Assembly (NCBI GenBank): GCA_965237485.1
Contig: CBDEFQ010000009.1
Coordinates: 868,001-932,000 of the forward strand
Source: JAAELZ01 sp965237485
GTDB taxonomy: Bacteria > Pseudomonadota > Gammaproteobacteria > Arenicellales > Poriferihabitantaceae
Direction of reading: 5' to 3'
Length of the DNA stretch: 64,000 nucleotides
Positions 1-7,489 of this stretch are shown piece after piece (position 1 is the first letter of the stretch; each line of letters starts with the position of its first letter). Made by a program: the position numbers and the translations under genes. The notes under the pieces were generated by a model that was given only the letters and a program-made list of their open reading frames with translations, ran no database searches and was not told the origin of the DNA.

Positions 1-703
1 AATGCACAATCAAAATCTTTTGAAACAAAAAATGAATATTTAAATTACATTTCAGACATATCACAACCTCAACTCCCATGGGAAACATCAGAGAAATATA
101 TTGAGATTATTGAAAAACTTATTGAAGAAATAAAAACATACGTAACTGACTTAGAAAAAGAAGATATTAAAATCAAAGAATTTAAAGAAATGCAAAGAGA
201 TGTGTTGAAAGACTATATTGCAGAATTACGCGGCTACAGAAAATTATTACAAAACGAATTAAACCACAAAGAATCTCAAAACACAGAACAAATAGAATCA
301 TACATAAAAAATCTTGAAAATATTTTTGATTTTGATGATCGTCCAATATTACTTGAAAAATTATCAGCACTTGGCCTGCATGCACTAAATGATGCTTTAA
401 AAATACAACCAAACTATCCTGTTGGTGATGATAATGAGCCGACTTTTACTGCACCTGCAAATACGCCAGATATAGAATGTTTTTATAATAGCTTCAACGC
501 TATTTGTGAAGTTACAATGTTAAGAAGTCGGGAGCAATGGTACAACGAGGGACAACCAGTAATGAGACATTTGCGAGACTTTGAAAGCAAATATTCGAAT
601 AAACCATCATATTGTTTATTTATAGCACCAACACTGCACAGAGATACCATAAATACTTTTTGGACTGCGATAAAATATGAATACGAAGGAGAGAAGCAAA
701 AAA
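1..703 (+). pseudogene. AlwI-family type II restriction endonuclease, 5' part, interrupted by IS256
   Basis: This reading frame is already open at base 1, so the true start lies outside the window. The protein would cut DNA at the site protected by the methyltransferase encoded just downstream. The stretch with CEVTMLRSREQW followed by an EG.PV.RHL segment and then LFIAPTLHRDT resembles the catalytic region of the AlwI/MlyI/PleI family (recognition from memory of the family, not a search). The frame runs into the IS256 end at 704 and stops at 729 within it. Removing the element and one 9-bp duplication joins codon 701 to the frame at 3739 without a shift, so the gene was intact before insertion. 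The region is clearly more AT-rich than the chromosomal genes after 12.5 kb, which suggests acquisition by transfer. Confidence 0.8.
695..703 (+). repeat. 9-bp target duplication (left) of IS256 copy 1
   Basis: AGCAAAAAA directly precedes the IS256 terminus GAGTTATGCC and is repeated exactly after the other terminus at 3730-3738. A duplication of 8-9 bp is normal for IS256-family transposition. Confidence 0.9.
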
Positions 704-739
704 GAGTTATGCCCGAATCTGGTGTATGAGGCATTTTCT

Positions 740-1268
740 TCAAGCGGCCTCGGTTTGATCTGAGTAGTCATTAGTTTGCTCTATTCCATCTTTAAATGGA
801 ACCCCTTGAATCACTTTTGCTAGATAGGCGAACCCGCGTATTCGGTTCCACTTTTTCTCTGCGCACTGACCCAGCTTGAACATCATACTTAACATGCCAT
901 CACGGCTAAGACATCCCTTGCATCGTTTGGTACGGTGTCGGATAGTCGCGAATGTTGATTCAATTGGATTCGTAGTACGTATGCTCATCCAGTGCTTGGC
1001 AGGGAACGAGTAGAACGTCATTAACTCTTCGCGATCTTTTTCCAAGCACTGCGTGGCTTTTGGATACTTGTCTTGATAGGTTTTAATGAATAATTGATAG
1101 GCGCTTTGCGCCGCTTCTTTGGTTTCTTCCTGCCAAATGTTATGCAGAGCTGCTTTTGCTTTGGGCTGCACCGATTTAGGCAGCTTGTTCAGCACGTTGG
1201 CCGTTTTATGCACCCAACACCGTTGATGTTTAGTGCCAGGATAGACTTCTTCCAGGGCATTCCAAAAG
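740..1268 (-). pseudogene. IS256 transposase, C-terminal fragment (copy 1)
   Basis: This is the C-terminal part of the mutator-type transposase. It includes the WVHKTANVL segment and TTNPIEST, which carries the catalytic glutamate of the DDE triad. The fragment ends at FWNALEEVYPG, where the IS3-family element is inserted. The amino-terminal fragment continues at 2897. The sequence is nearly identical to the other two copies in the window, so the split is recent. It cannot make a functional enzyme on its own. Confidence 0.9.
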
Positions 1269-1328
1269 CCCCAGACGTCAGGGTAGTTGCACACATTTTA
1301 ATTCACAAGGGGCGGCGGAGAAATACTC

Positions 1329-1820
1329 ATGCCGAAATATAGCGTAGAACGAAGAGAAGCTGTTTTATCTAAATTATTATCATCAAATAGTCAGTCCTTC
1401 GCAGAAATATCTAGAGAAGAAGGAATCAGTGTTCAAACCTTGTATGATTGGCGAAATAAAGCCAGACGATCAGGAGTTTTAATGCCTAATAGTGATTCAT
1501 CTAATCAGTGGGATTGCCAAACTAAGTTCACCGTAGTTCTTGAAACTGCTGCGATGAATGAACAAGAATTATCTGCGTATTGCCGAGAGAAAGGCCTATA
1601 CCCTACTCAAATAACGCAATGGCGAGAAGCTTGTATTAATGGTGTTGATGAGGCTCTCATTAGCCCTAAAGTTGCGCGCGATGAAATACGTGCGTTAAAA
1701 AAAGACAAGAAGAAGCTAGAAACCCAGCTGCGCCGCAAAGATAAAGCCTTGGCTGAAACGGCCGCATTATTAGTATTACAAAAAAAGTTTCAGGCGCTTT
1801 GGGAGGACGAGGAAGTATGA
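1329..1820 (+). CDS. IS3-family transposase OrfA (copy 1)
   Basis: This is a 163-residue DNA-binding subunit of an IS3-family transposase. The first 60 residues contain a helix-turn-helix (SFAEISREEGISVQTLYDWR). A second such region lies near residues 70-105, and a coiled-coil heptad stretch (DEIRALKKDKKKLETQLRRKDKALAE) precedes the C-terminus. The gene overlaps orfB: its stop TGA shares ATGA with the orfB ATG at 1817. The heptamer A AAA AAG (1781-1787) is in phase with this frame, and a -1 shift there would give the OrfAB fusion that catalyses transposition. This copy looks functional. Confidence 0.9.
   Translation: MPKYSVERREAVLSKLLSSNSQSFAEISREEGISVQTLYDWRNKARRSGVLMPNSDSSNQWDCQTKFTVVLETAAMNEQELSAYCREKGLYPTQITQWREACINGVDEALISPKVARDEIRALKKDKKKLETQLRRKDKALAETAALLVLQKKFQALWEDEEV
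1781..1787 (+). promoter_or_regulatory. Programmed -1 frameshift site (A AAA AAG)
   Basis: The heptamer sits in the orfA phase (codons CAA AAA AAG) 34 bases before the orfA stop. A -1 slip leads to an open frame that runs straight into orfB. This is the usual way IS3-family elements make OrfAB. The second copy of this element has one A fewer here. Confidence 0.8.
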
Positions 1821-2866
1821 TTACGACTCAGACGCGCATTAAAGTAATCAATGATGTTAATGAAGCAGTAGACGCAGGTTCAAAGCGTTCAAGTGCTTGT
1901 GAGTTGGTTGGCCTTGCCGAGTCTACGCTTAGACGTTGGAAGCCAAAAGGAGAAGATAGTATCCGCAGTGATCAACGTCCTTTGGTAGAAAAGCCAGTCC
2001 CTGGCAATAAACTAAGCGAGCAAGAGCAGCAACACATTTTATCGATATGTAATGAATCGGCATACAATCATTTGCCGCCGTCGCAAATAGTACCGCAGTT
2101 GGCTGACAAAGGTATTTATGTGGCCAGCGAGTCTAGCTTTTATCGAGTTCTCAAGGCGCATGGGCAATTGAAGCACCGCGGCCGCGCCAAACAAAAGCAG
2201 TCCCGAACACCCGATACTCATATAGCGCTAAAACCTAATGCTGTGTGGATGTGGGATATCACCTATTTGGCGACGCGTACTATTGGCAAGCATTATTACC
2301 TGTACATGGTAGAAGACCTTTACAGTCGCTATGGCGTTCACTGGGAAGTACATCCTGTTGAAAGCGGTGAATTAGGTGCGCAGTTGATGTCTCAGGCGGC
2401 TCTAAAAGTGGCCAGCTGCGATGGCATGCCCGTCTTACACAGTGATAATGGCAGCCCAATGAAATCGTTCACAATGAGAGCGAAGTTAGAAGCATTAGGA
2501 ATAAAGCCCTCTTACTCAAGGCCAAGAGTAAGCAATGACAACGCTTATATTGAATCCATGTTTAGAACGGTAAAGTATTGCCCTGCGTGGCCTTCTCAAG
2601 GCTTCGATAGCTTAGAGGCCGCCCGCCAATGGGTGGGTAAGTTTATGCAATGGTATAACGAAGAACATCGTCACAGTGCTATACGCTACGTTACACCTGG
2701 CCAGCGTTATCGCGGTGAAGATAGTGCCCTATTAGCAAAACGAGAAGTTGTTTATCAGGAAGCTAAAGCAGCAAAACCTAATCGGTGGTCTGGCCAAACC
2801 CGAAATTGGCGGCCTTGTGGTGCGGTTGCGCTGAACCCACAAAAAGAAGTATTATTGGCTGCGTAG
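1799..2866 (+). CDS. IS3-family transposase OrfB, integrase catalytic domain (copy 1)
   Basis: This is a DDE integrase-fold subunit of about 350 residues that cuts and joins the element ends. The catalytic motifs are WMWDITYL, LHSDNGSPM and, about 35 residues on, NAYIESMFRTVKY. An extra helix-turn-helix-like segment (SACELVGLAESTLRRWK) precedes the catalytic core. The first codon here is TTG at 1799; ATG at 1817, overlapping the orfA stop, is the likelier start for free OrfB. The protein is identical to that of copy 2 at 7490-8557. Confidence 0.9.
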   Translation: MGGRGSMITTQTRIKVINDVNEAVDAGSKRSSACELVGLAESTLRRWKPKGEDSIRSDQRPLVEKPVPGNKLSEQEQQHILSICNESAYNHLPPSQIVPQLADKGIYVASESSFYRVLKAHGQLKHRGRAKQKQSRTPDTHIALKPNAVWMWDITYLATRTIGKHYYLYMVEDLYSRYGVHWEVHPVESGELGAQLMSQAALKVASCDGMPVLHSDNGSPMKSFTMRAKLEALGIKPSYSRPRVSNDNAYIESMFRTVKYCPAWPSQGFDSLEAARQWVGKFMQWYNEEHRHSAIRYVTPGQRYRGEDSALLAKREVVYQEAKAAKPNRWSGQTRNWRPCGAVALNPQKEVLLAA

Positions 2867-2896
2867 GAAAATGTGCAACTACCCTGAAAATTGCCG

Positions 2897-3670
2897 AAAG
2901 CCTAAAGCACCATCACCGATGCCCAGCTCTGGTTGATTCAGGCCTCGCTCCTTGAGTGCCAACAACACCTCTCGCCAACTCTGCGTAGACTCTCGCTCAC
3001 CGTCTTCAATCGCCAGTAATTTCTTGTGACCGCGCTCATTCACTCCGATGACAACTAAGGCACAGAGCCGGCCCTCATCGCCGCGCAGGCCGCTGTGTAT
3101 CCCGTCCGCCCATAGATAAACCCATCGATCTCGATCTAAACCTTCTCTATTCCAATCCTTGTACTCCTGAGACCACGTTGCTTTGAGCTTACTCACTGTG
3201 CTTGATGATAACCCAGTCGCTGATTGACCCACTAGCACGCTCAGTGCATCCCCCATTTCTCCAGTGCTGACACCCTTGAGATACAGCCAAGGCAAGGCCG
3301 CTTCCAGTGTTCTCGTTTTACGCACATACGGCGGCACTAAAGCAGACCGAAAGGTGATCGGTACTCCAGTGCGGGAGCGCACCTTGGGGATACGTACTTT
3401 GACTGGGCCGATCCCGGTTTGCAGTTCACGTTCTGGCAAATAGCCGTTACGAACGACACCAGCGTGTCCTGAATCTGAGACTTTGTCACAATTGCGATAC
3501 AGCAGTTCAGATAACTCACTCTCGATCGCGGTTTGAATGAGTTGCCTAGCACCATTGCGAATCAATTCTTGCAGCGGATCGATGCTTTGCTCTGGCTTTT
3601 CAAAGGAAATAATTTTATTCTGTTTCATAGTGGCGTATGTCTGTGGAAGTTTAAGTTGTTGTAAACTCAA
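2897..3670 (-). pseudogene. IS256 transposase, N-terminal fragment (copy 1)
   Basis: This is the N-terminal part of the transposase split by the IS3-family element. It includes the first catalytic aspartate (LWADGIHSGLR) and the segment leading to the second (GIGDGALGF). The reading frame can start at TTG 3670, but ATG at 3628 (MKQNKIISFEK) fits the conserved start better. At the break the frame runs a few codons into IS3 sequence and stops. Confidence 0.9.
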
Positions 3671-3729
3671 TTCATCCCGATACGCCGCTTTTAGTCAACT
3701 ACTCCATACACCACTTTCAGGCATAACTC

Positions 3730-3944
3730 AGCAAAAAATTGTGCCATTATCAATAAAACAGTTTGTTTCCATTTTGAAAATTTTAGTACAAATTAAGTCG
3801 GAAAACAAATTCTTGAAGCATAGTGAAATTTCTCGCTTATATAATGAGATTTTAGATTCTTCCTGTTCTTTTAATAATTCAAACGAATGGTTAGAAAGTA
3901 TCCCAAGCACTATTTCTTCATGGCAAGAAAGCATTATTTTTTAA
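3730..3944 (+). pseudogene. AlwI-family restriction endonuclease, 3' part
   Basis: This is the C-terminal 70 or so residues of the interrupted endonuclease, starting with the right-hand 9-bp duplication (3730-3738). Deleting the IS gives ...EGEKQK joined to IVPLSIKQFVSILK, in phase up to the stop at 3942-3944. The stop lies 6 bases before the ATG of the methyltransferase, so the two were one transcription unit, endonuclease first. The AT-rich composition matches the 5' fragment. Promoter sequence in the IS may now serve the methyltransferase; none is obvious. Confidence 0.8.
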
Positions 3945-3950
3945 AAAGAT

Positions 3951-4724
3951 ATGGAAAAAAATATTATCTACAACGGAGATTGCATAAAGACACTCAACAC
4001 AAAAGTTGATGAAAATTCCATTGATCTTATTTTTGCCGACCCACCATACAATTTGTCTGGCAACGGTTTGAAATGGGAAGGAAACAAAACTGGCGGTAAT
4101 TGGTACATGGTTAATGAGGACTGGGATAAGATGTCTGCTCCTGAGTATATGCAATTCACACGAAAGTGGATTAAAGCTTGCAACAAAACACTAAAAGATA
4201 CTGGTTCAATTTATATATCTTGCAGTTACCATAACATTGGTGAAATGATGATAATTCTGAAACAGCTTGAGTTCAAAATCAATAACATCATCACTTGGTA
4301 TAAAACAAATGCAATGCCAAATATGACAAGACGTGTTTTTACACACTCAATAGAATTTGTTATTTGGGCAGTAAAAGGTTCAGGGTGGACTTTCAACTAC
4401 GAAAAAATAAAAGAGATAAATCCTGAAAAACAAAAAAACGGCAGTCAAAAACAAATGCGTGATTTTTGGGAGTTGCCTTTGGTGCAAGGGAAAGAGAGAC
4501 TGCGTGGAAAAAACGGAAAAGCATTGCACCCAACACAAAAGCCAGAAGAAATGTTGAAAAGAATTATTTTAGCAAGCTCTAACAAGGGAGATATTGTTCT
4601 TGATCCGTTTTTAGGAAGCGGAACAACAAATTATATCGCAAAAAAATATGGGCGTGATTGGATTGGTATTGAGCAGAACAAGGATTATATAAAAATCGCC
4701 AAGCAAAGAATGAACAAATTATGA
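3951..4724 (+). CDS. DNA methyltransferase of the AlwI-like restriction-modification system (beta class)
   Basis: This 257-residue S-adenosylmethionine-dependent DNA methyltransferase would modify the site recognised by the adjacent endonuclease. Catalytic motif IV, DPPYNL, is at residues 30-35. The AdoMet-binding motif I, DPFLGSGTT, is near the C-terminus (218-226), preceded by HPTQKP (193-198). This IV-before-I order defines the beta class, and DPPY favours N6-adenine over N4-cytosine. Motifs and length are complete, so the enzyme should work although its partner nuclease is broken. Composition is AT-rich, and the gene lies between two IS256 copies in the same orientation, which suggests it came in and may move with them. 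Confidence 0.92.
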   Translation: MEKNIIYNGDCIKTLNTKVDENSIDLIFADPPYNLSGNGLKWEGNKTGGNWYMVNEDWDKMSAPEYMQFTRKWIKACNKTLKDTGSIYISCSYHNIGEMMIILKQLEFKINNIITWYKTNAMPNMTRRVFTHSIEFVIWAVKGSGWTFNYEKIKEINPEKQKNGSQKQMRDFWELPLVQGKERLRGKNGKALHPTQKPEEMLKRIILASSNKGDIVLDPFLGSGTTNYIAKKYGRDWIGIEQNKDYIKIAKQRMNKL

Positions 4725-4756
4725 TAACTAAATAACAAATATAAGGGAAATTTAAT

Positions 4757-6124
4757 GAGTTATGCCCGAATCTGGTGTATGAGGCATTTTCTTCAAGCGG
4801 CCTCGGTTTGATCTGAGTAGTCATTAGTTTGCTCTATTCCATCTTTAAATGGAACCCCTTGAATCACTTTTGCTAGATAGGCGAACCCGCGTATTCGGTT
4901 CCACTTTTTCTCTGCGCACTGACCCAGCTTGAACATCATACTTAACATGCCATCACGGCTAAGACATCCCTTGCATCGTTTGGTACGGTGTCGGATAGTC
5001 GCGAATGTTGATTCAATTGGATTCGTAGTACGTATGCTCATCCAGTGCTTGGCAGGGAACGAGTAGAACGTCATTAACTCTTCGCGATCTTTTTCCAAGC
5101 ACTGCGTGGCTTTTGGATACTTGTCTTGACAGGTTTTAATGAATAATTGATAGGCGCTTTGCGCCGCTTCTTTGGTTTCTTCCTGCCAAATGTTATGCAG
5201 AGCTGCTTTTGCTTTGGGCTGCACCGATTTAGGCAGCTTGTTCAGCACGTTGGCCGTTTTATGCACCCAACACCGTTGATGTTTAGTGCCAGGATAGACT
5301 TCTTCCAGGGCATTCCAAAAGCCTAAAGCACCATCACCGATGCCCAGCTCTGGTTGATTCAGGCCTCGCTCCTTGAGTGCCAACAACACCTCTCGCCAAC
5401 TCTGCGTAGACTCTCGCTCACCGTCTTCAATCGCCAGTAATTTCTTGTGACCGCGCTCATTCACTCCGATGACAACTAAGGCACAGAGTCGGCCCTCATC
5501 GCCGCGCAGGCCGCTGTGTATCCCGTCCGCCCATAGATAAACCCATCGATCTCGATCTAAACCTTCTCTATTCCAATCCTTGTACTCCTGAGACCACGTT
5601 GCTTTGAGCTTACTCACTGTGCTTGATGATAACCCAGTCGCTGATTGACCCACTAGCACGCTCAGTGCATCCCCCATTTCTCCAGTGCTGACACCCTTGA
5701 GATACAGCCAAGGCAAGGCCGCTTCTAGTGTTCTCGTTTTACGCACATACGGCGGCACTAAAGCAGATCGAAAGGTGATCGGTACTCCAGTGCGGGAGCG
5801 CACCTTGGGGATACGTACTTTGACTGGGCCGATCCCGGTTTGCAGTTCACGTTCTGGCAAATAGCCGTTACGAACGACACCAGCGTGTCCTGAATCTGAG
5901 ACTTTGTCACAATTGCGATACAGCAGTTCAGATAACTCACTCTCGACCGCGGTTTGAATGAGTTGCCTAGTGCCATTGCGAATCAATTCTTGCAGCGGAT
6001 CGATGCTTTGCTCTGGCTTTTCAAAGGAAATAATTTTATTCTGTTTCATAGTGGCGTATGTCTGTGGAAGTTTAAGTTGTTGTAAACTCAACTCATCCCG
6101 ATACACCACTTTCAGGCATAACTC
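4757..6124 (-). mobile_element. IS256-family element, copy 2, with a 26-bp internal deletion near one end
   Basis: The termini GAGTTATGCCCGAATCTGG (left) and GGCATAACTC (right, inverted) match the other copies. Compared with copies 1 and 3, 26 bp are missing just inside the right end. The lost segment lies between two GTAT tetramers and includes an in-frame stop. The flanks (GAAATTTAAT and CATATTTAAC) do not form a target duplication, so this copy marks a rearrangement junction between the AT-rich restriction-modification segment and the DNA to its right. Confidence 0.9.
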
Positions 6125-6178
6125 CATATTTAACAATGCCATTACCGCCTTGTCAATTTTTCTATTATTTACTGTCAC
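4793..6178 (-). CDS. IS256 transposase with an N-terminal extension from flanking DNA (copy 2)
   Basis: This is a complete mutator-type transposase with DDE motifs in ADGIHSG, GIGDGALGFW and TTNPIEST. The usual start is ATG 6049 (MKQNKIISFEK). Because of the 26-bp deletion at the element end, the frame is open further upstream, through the terminal repeat and into flanking DNA as far as an ATG at 6178. That gives a possible 461-residue product whose first 18 residues belong to a truncated neighbour. Compared with copy 3 it keeps CWVHK and SIRTTN, so it is the copy most likely to be active. Confidence 0.85.
   Translation of the reverse strand: MTVNNRKIDKAVMALLNMELCLKVVYRDELSLQQLKLPQTYATMKQNKIISFEKPEQSIDPLQELIRNGTRQLIQTAVESELSELLYRNCDKVSDSGHAGVVRNGYLPERELQTGIGPVKVRIPKVRSRTGVPITFRSALVPPYVRKTRTLEAALPWLYLKGVSTGEMGDALSVLVGQSATGLSSSTVSKLKATWSQEYKDWNREGLDRDRWVYLWADGIHSGLRGDEGRLCALVVIGVNERGHKKLLAIEDGERESTQSWREVLLALKERGLNQPELGIGDGALGFWNALEEVYPGTKHQRCWVHKTANVLNKLPKSVQPKAKAALHNIWQEETKEAAQSAYQLFIKTCQDKYPKATQCLEKDREELMTFYSFPAKHWMSIRTTNPIESTFATIRHRTKRCKGCLSRDGMLSMMFKLGQCAEKKWNRIRGFAYLAKVIQGVPFKDGIEQTNDYSDQTEAA
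6125..6178 (-). pseudogene. Start of a DUF6429-like gene, truncated by IS256
   Basis: Eighteen codons (MTVNNRKIDKAVMALLN...) precede the IS256 terminus on the minus strand. The KID.AV.ALL pattern resembles the first residues of DUF6429 proteins; this is family memory on a very short piece, so the assignment is tentative. The rest of the gene is absent from the window. The reading frame fuses to the IS256 transposase frame. Confidence 0.35.
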
Positions 6179-6241
6179 GATGTTAAATCAGAAGTGGACC
6201 CGCTTTTTAGGACAGATGGCTTAGGAGTTATTTTCAGCTGA

Positions 6242-7066
6242 TTAAGCAGCCAATTTCAGGCTGCGACATGGATCATACATCATGTCAGGGACCATGCCCA
6301 ATGTTTGATGTTTACGCTCTTGGTTGTAATAGTTTATCCAGGAGCCAATGCCGTCTTTTGCCTCTTTCATCGATTGGTAGGCTTGCAAATAGACTTCCTC
6401 ATATTTCACGCTGCGCCATAAGTGCTCAACAAATACATTGTCACGCCAAGCACCTTTGCCATCCATGCTGATGCGAATACCATTGTCTTTGAGTACACCG
6501 GTAAACGCCTCACTGGTAAATTGCGCACCTTGATCGCTGTTAAAGATATCAGGCTTGCCGTAGTAATGCAGTGCCTCTTCCAAAGCATCTACGCAGAATG
6601 CGCTATCCATGCTGTTGCTAAGCCGCCATGACAGCACTTTACGAGAATACCAATCCATCACAACGGTAAGATAAGCAAAGCCCTTAGGCATCGGGATATA
6701 AGTTATATCGGTACACCAAGCTTGATTGGGTTGATTGATGGCCAACCCACCTAGCAGATAAGGATAAATCTTGTGCCCCGCCTTCTTCTTGCTGGTGTTA
6801 GGCCTAGGATAGATGGCTTTAATGCCCATCTTACGCATTAAGCGTCGCACATGTTTACGGTCAACTCGATGGCCTACATCTTGCAACACATCACGAATGC
6901 GTCTACTGCCAAGAAAGGGCCGATTGAGGTGAATGCGATCAATCAGATGCATCAGTTCCAAGTCATCCTCATTAGCAGGTGAGGTTTTGTAATAAACATG
7001 GGAACGATGAATCTTCAACAATTTACACTGACGAACTAACGATAGTTTATTGCTTTTATTAATCAT
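6242..7066 (-). CDS. IS3-family transposase OrfB (element B)
   Basis: This 274-residue DDE integrase-type subunit carries the catalytic motifs WCTDITYI, FNSDQGAQF and VEHLWRSVKYEEVY. The N-terminal HTH_21-like region (SRRIRDVLQDVGHRVDRKHVRRLMRKMGI) binds DNA. ATG 7066 lies 21 bases past the orfA stop. In the -1 frame relative to orfA, the open frame continues from the slippery heptamer at 7108-7114 into this gene, so the catalytic protein is the OrfAB fusion. All motifs look complete. Confidence 0.9.
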   Translation of the reverse strand: MINKSNKLSLVRQCKLLKIHRSHVYYKTSPANEDDLELMHLIDRIHLNRPFLGSRRIRDVLQDVGHRVDRKHVRRLMRKMGIKAIYPRPNTSKKKAGHKIYPYLLGGLAINQPNQAWCTDITYIPMPKGFAYLTVVMDWYSRKVLSWRLSNSMDSAFCVDALEEALHYYGKPDIFNSDQGAQFTSEAFTGVLKDNGIRISMDGKGAWRDNVFVEHLWRSVKYEEVYLQAYQSMKEAKDGIGSWINYYNQERKHQTLGMVPDMMYDPCRSLKLAA

Positions 7067-7086
7067 AGTTTTGCGCTCAGGTCTGT

Positions 7087-7368
7087 TTAACGACCGAGCG
7101 CTTTTGATAAAAAATCGTTTTCCATGGTGATTTCACCGATCTTTGCCTGTAATGATTTAATCTCTGATTCTCGGTTTGGAGATAAGCCTGTGCCTGATGC
7201 AAAGACTTCAGCTGAGCTATCGAGCAATTGTTTCTTCCACTTGACGATAAGATTTGCATTGATGTCATAACGACTAGCAAGATTGCTTAATGTTTCATCA
7301 CCTTTGATTGCTGCAAGAGCAACTTTGGCTTTGAATGGTGGGGCATGGTTTCTACGCTTTTTACTCAT
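7087..7368 (-). CDS. IS3-family transposase OrfA (element B)
   Basis: This 93-residue DNA-binding subunit has a helix-turn-helix (ETLSNLASRYDINANLIVKWKKQLL) followed by a leucine-zipper-like helix (SEIKSLQAKIGEITMENDFLSKAL). Length and layout are typical of OrfA of the IS3 group. It ends just after the frameshift heptamer T TTT TTA (7114 to 7108 on the minus strand, codons GAT TTT TTA). A -1 slip there would join it to OrfB. Confidence 0.88.
   Translation of the reverse strand: MSKKRRNHAPPFKAKVALAAIKGDETLSNLASRYDINANLIVKWKKQLLDSSAEVFASGTGLSPNRESEIKSLQAKIGEITMENDFLSKALGR
7108..7114 (-). promoter_or_regulatory. Programmed -1 frameshift site (T TTT TTA)
   Basis: On the minus strand the heptamer is in the orfA phase, within GAT TTT TTA. 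After a -1 shift the frame stays open (FFIKSARSLNRPERKT) to the orfB ATG. This is the standard arrangement for making an OrfAB fusion in IS3-family elements. Confidence 0.75.
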
Positions 7369-7489
7369 TTTCTGTTCCTCGTTTTGAACAATTATAAAAC
7401 AGAAAATAACTCCTTATTTTGGCCTTCAACCTGTCCTAATCATGGGGTCCACTTCATTCCGGCAATTTTCAGGGTAGTTGCACATTTTC

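Larger units (their letters stand above)
1269..2896 (+). mobile_element. IS3-family element A, copy 1 (nested in IS256 copy 1)
   Basis: The element has two overlapping genes and inverted ends sharing TCAGGGTAGTTGCACA. Comparing this copy with the one at 7460-9086 and with uninterrupted IS256 sequence fixes the ends at CCCCAGACG and TTGCCG. A 4-bp duplication (AAAG, 1265-1268 and 2897-2900) flanks it. The length is 1628 bp, one base more than copy 2, because of an extra A in the frameshift run. Confidence 0.9.
704..3729 (-). mobile_element. IS256-family element, copy 1, carrying a nested IS3-family element
   Basis: The ends are GAGTTATGCCCGAATCTGG on the left and the inverted GAGTTATGCCTGAAAGTGG on the right, the same termini seen at two other IS256 copies in this window. 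A perfect 9-bp duplication flanks it, so it arrived by a normal transposition event inside the restriction endonuclease gene. Its own transposase gene is split at 1268/2897 by an IS3-family element, so this copy is not autonomous. Without the nested element it would be about 1.39 kb, the same as the complete copy at 11011-12404. Confidence 0.92.
6190..7456 (-). mobile_element. IS3-family element B
   Basis: This two-gene element has imperfect ends sharing GAAGTGGACCC and, further in, TTAGGACAG. It is unrelated in sequence to IS3 element A. The outermost base on the left is A rather than the usual T, and no certain target duplication was found (ATC against TTC). On its right side IS3 element A copy 2 is inserted almost exactly at the terminus. 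Confidence 0.85.
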
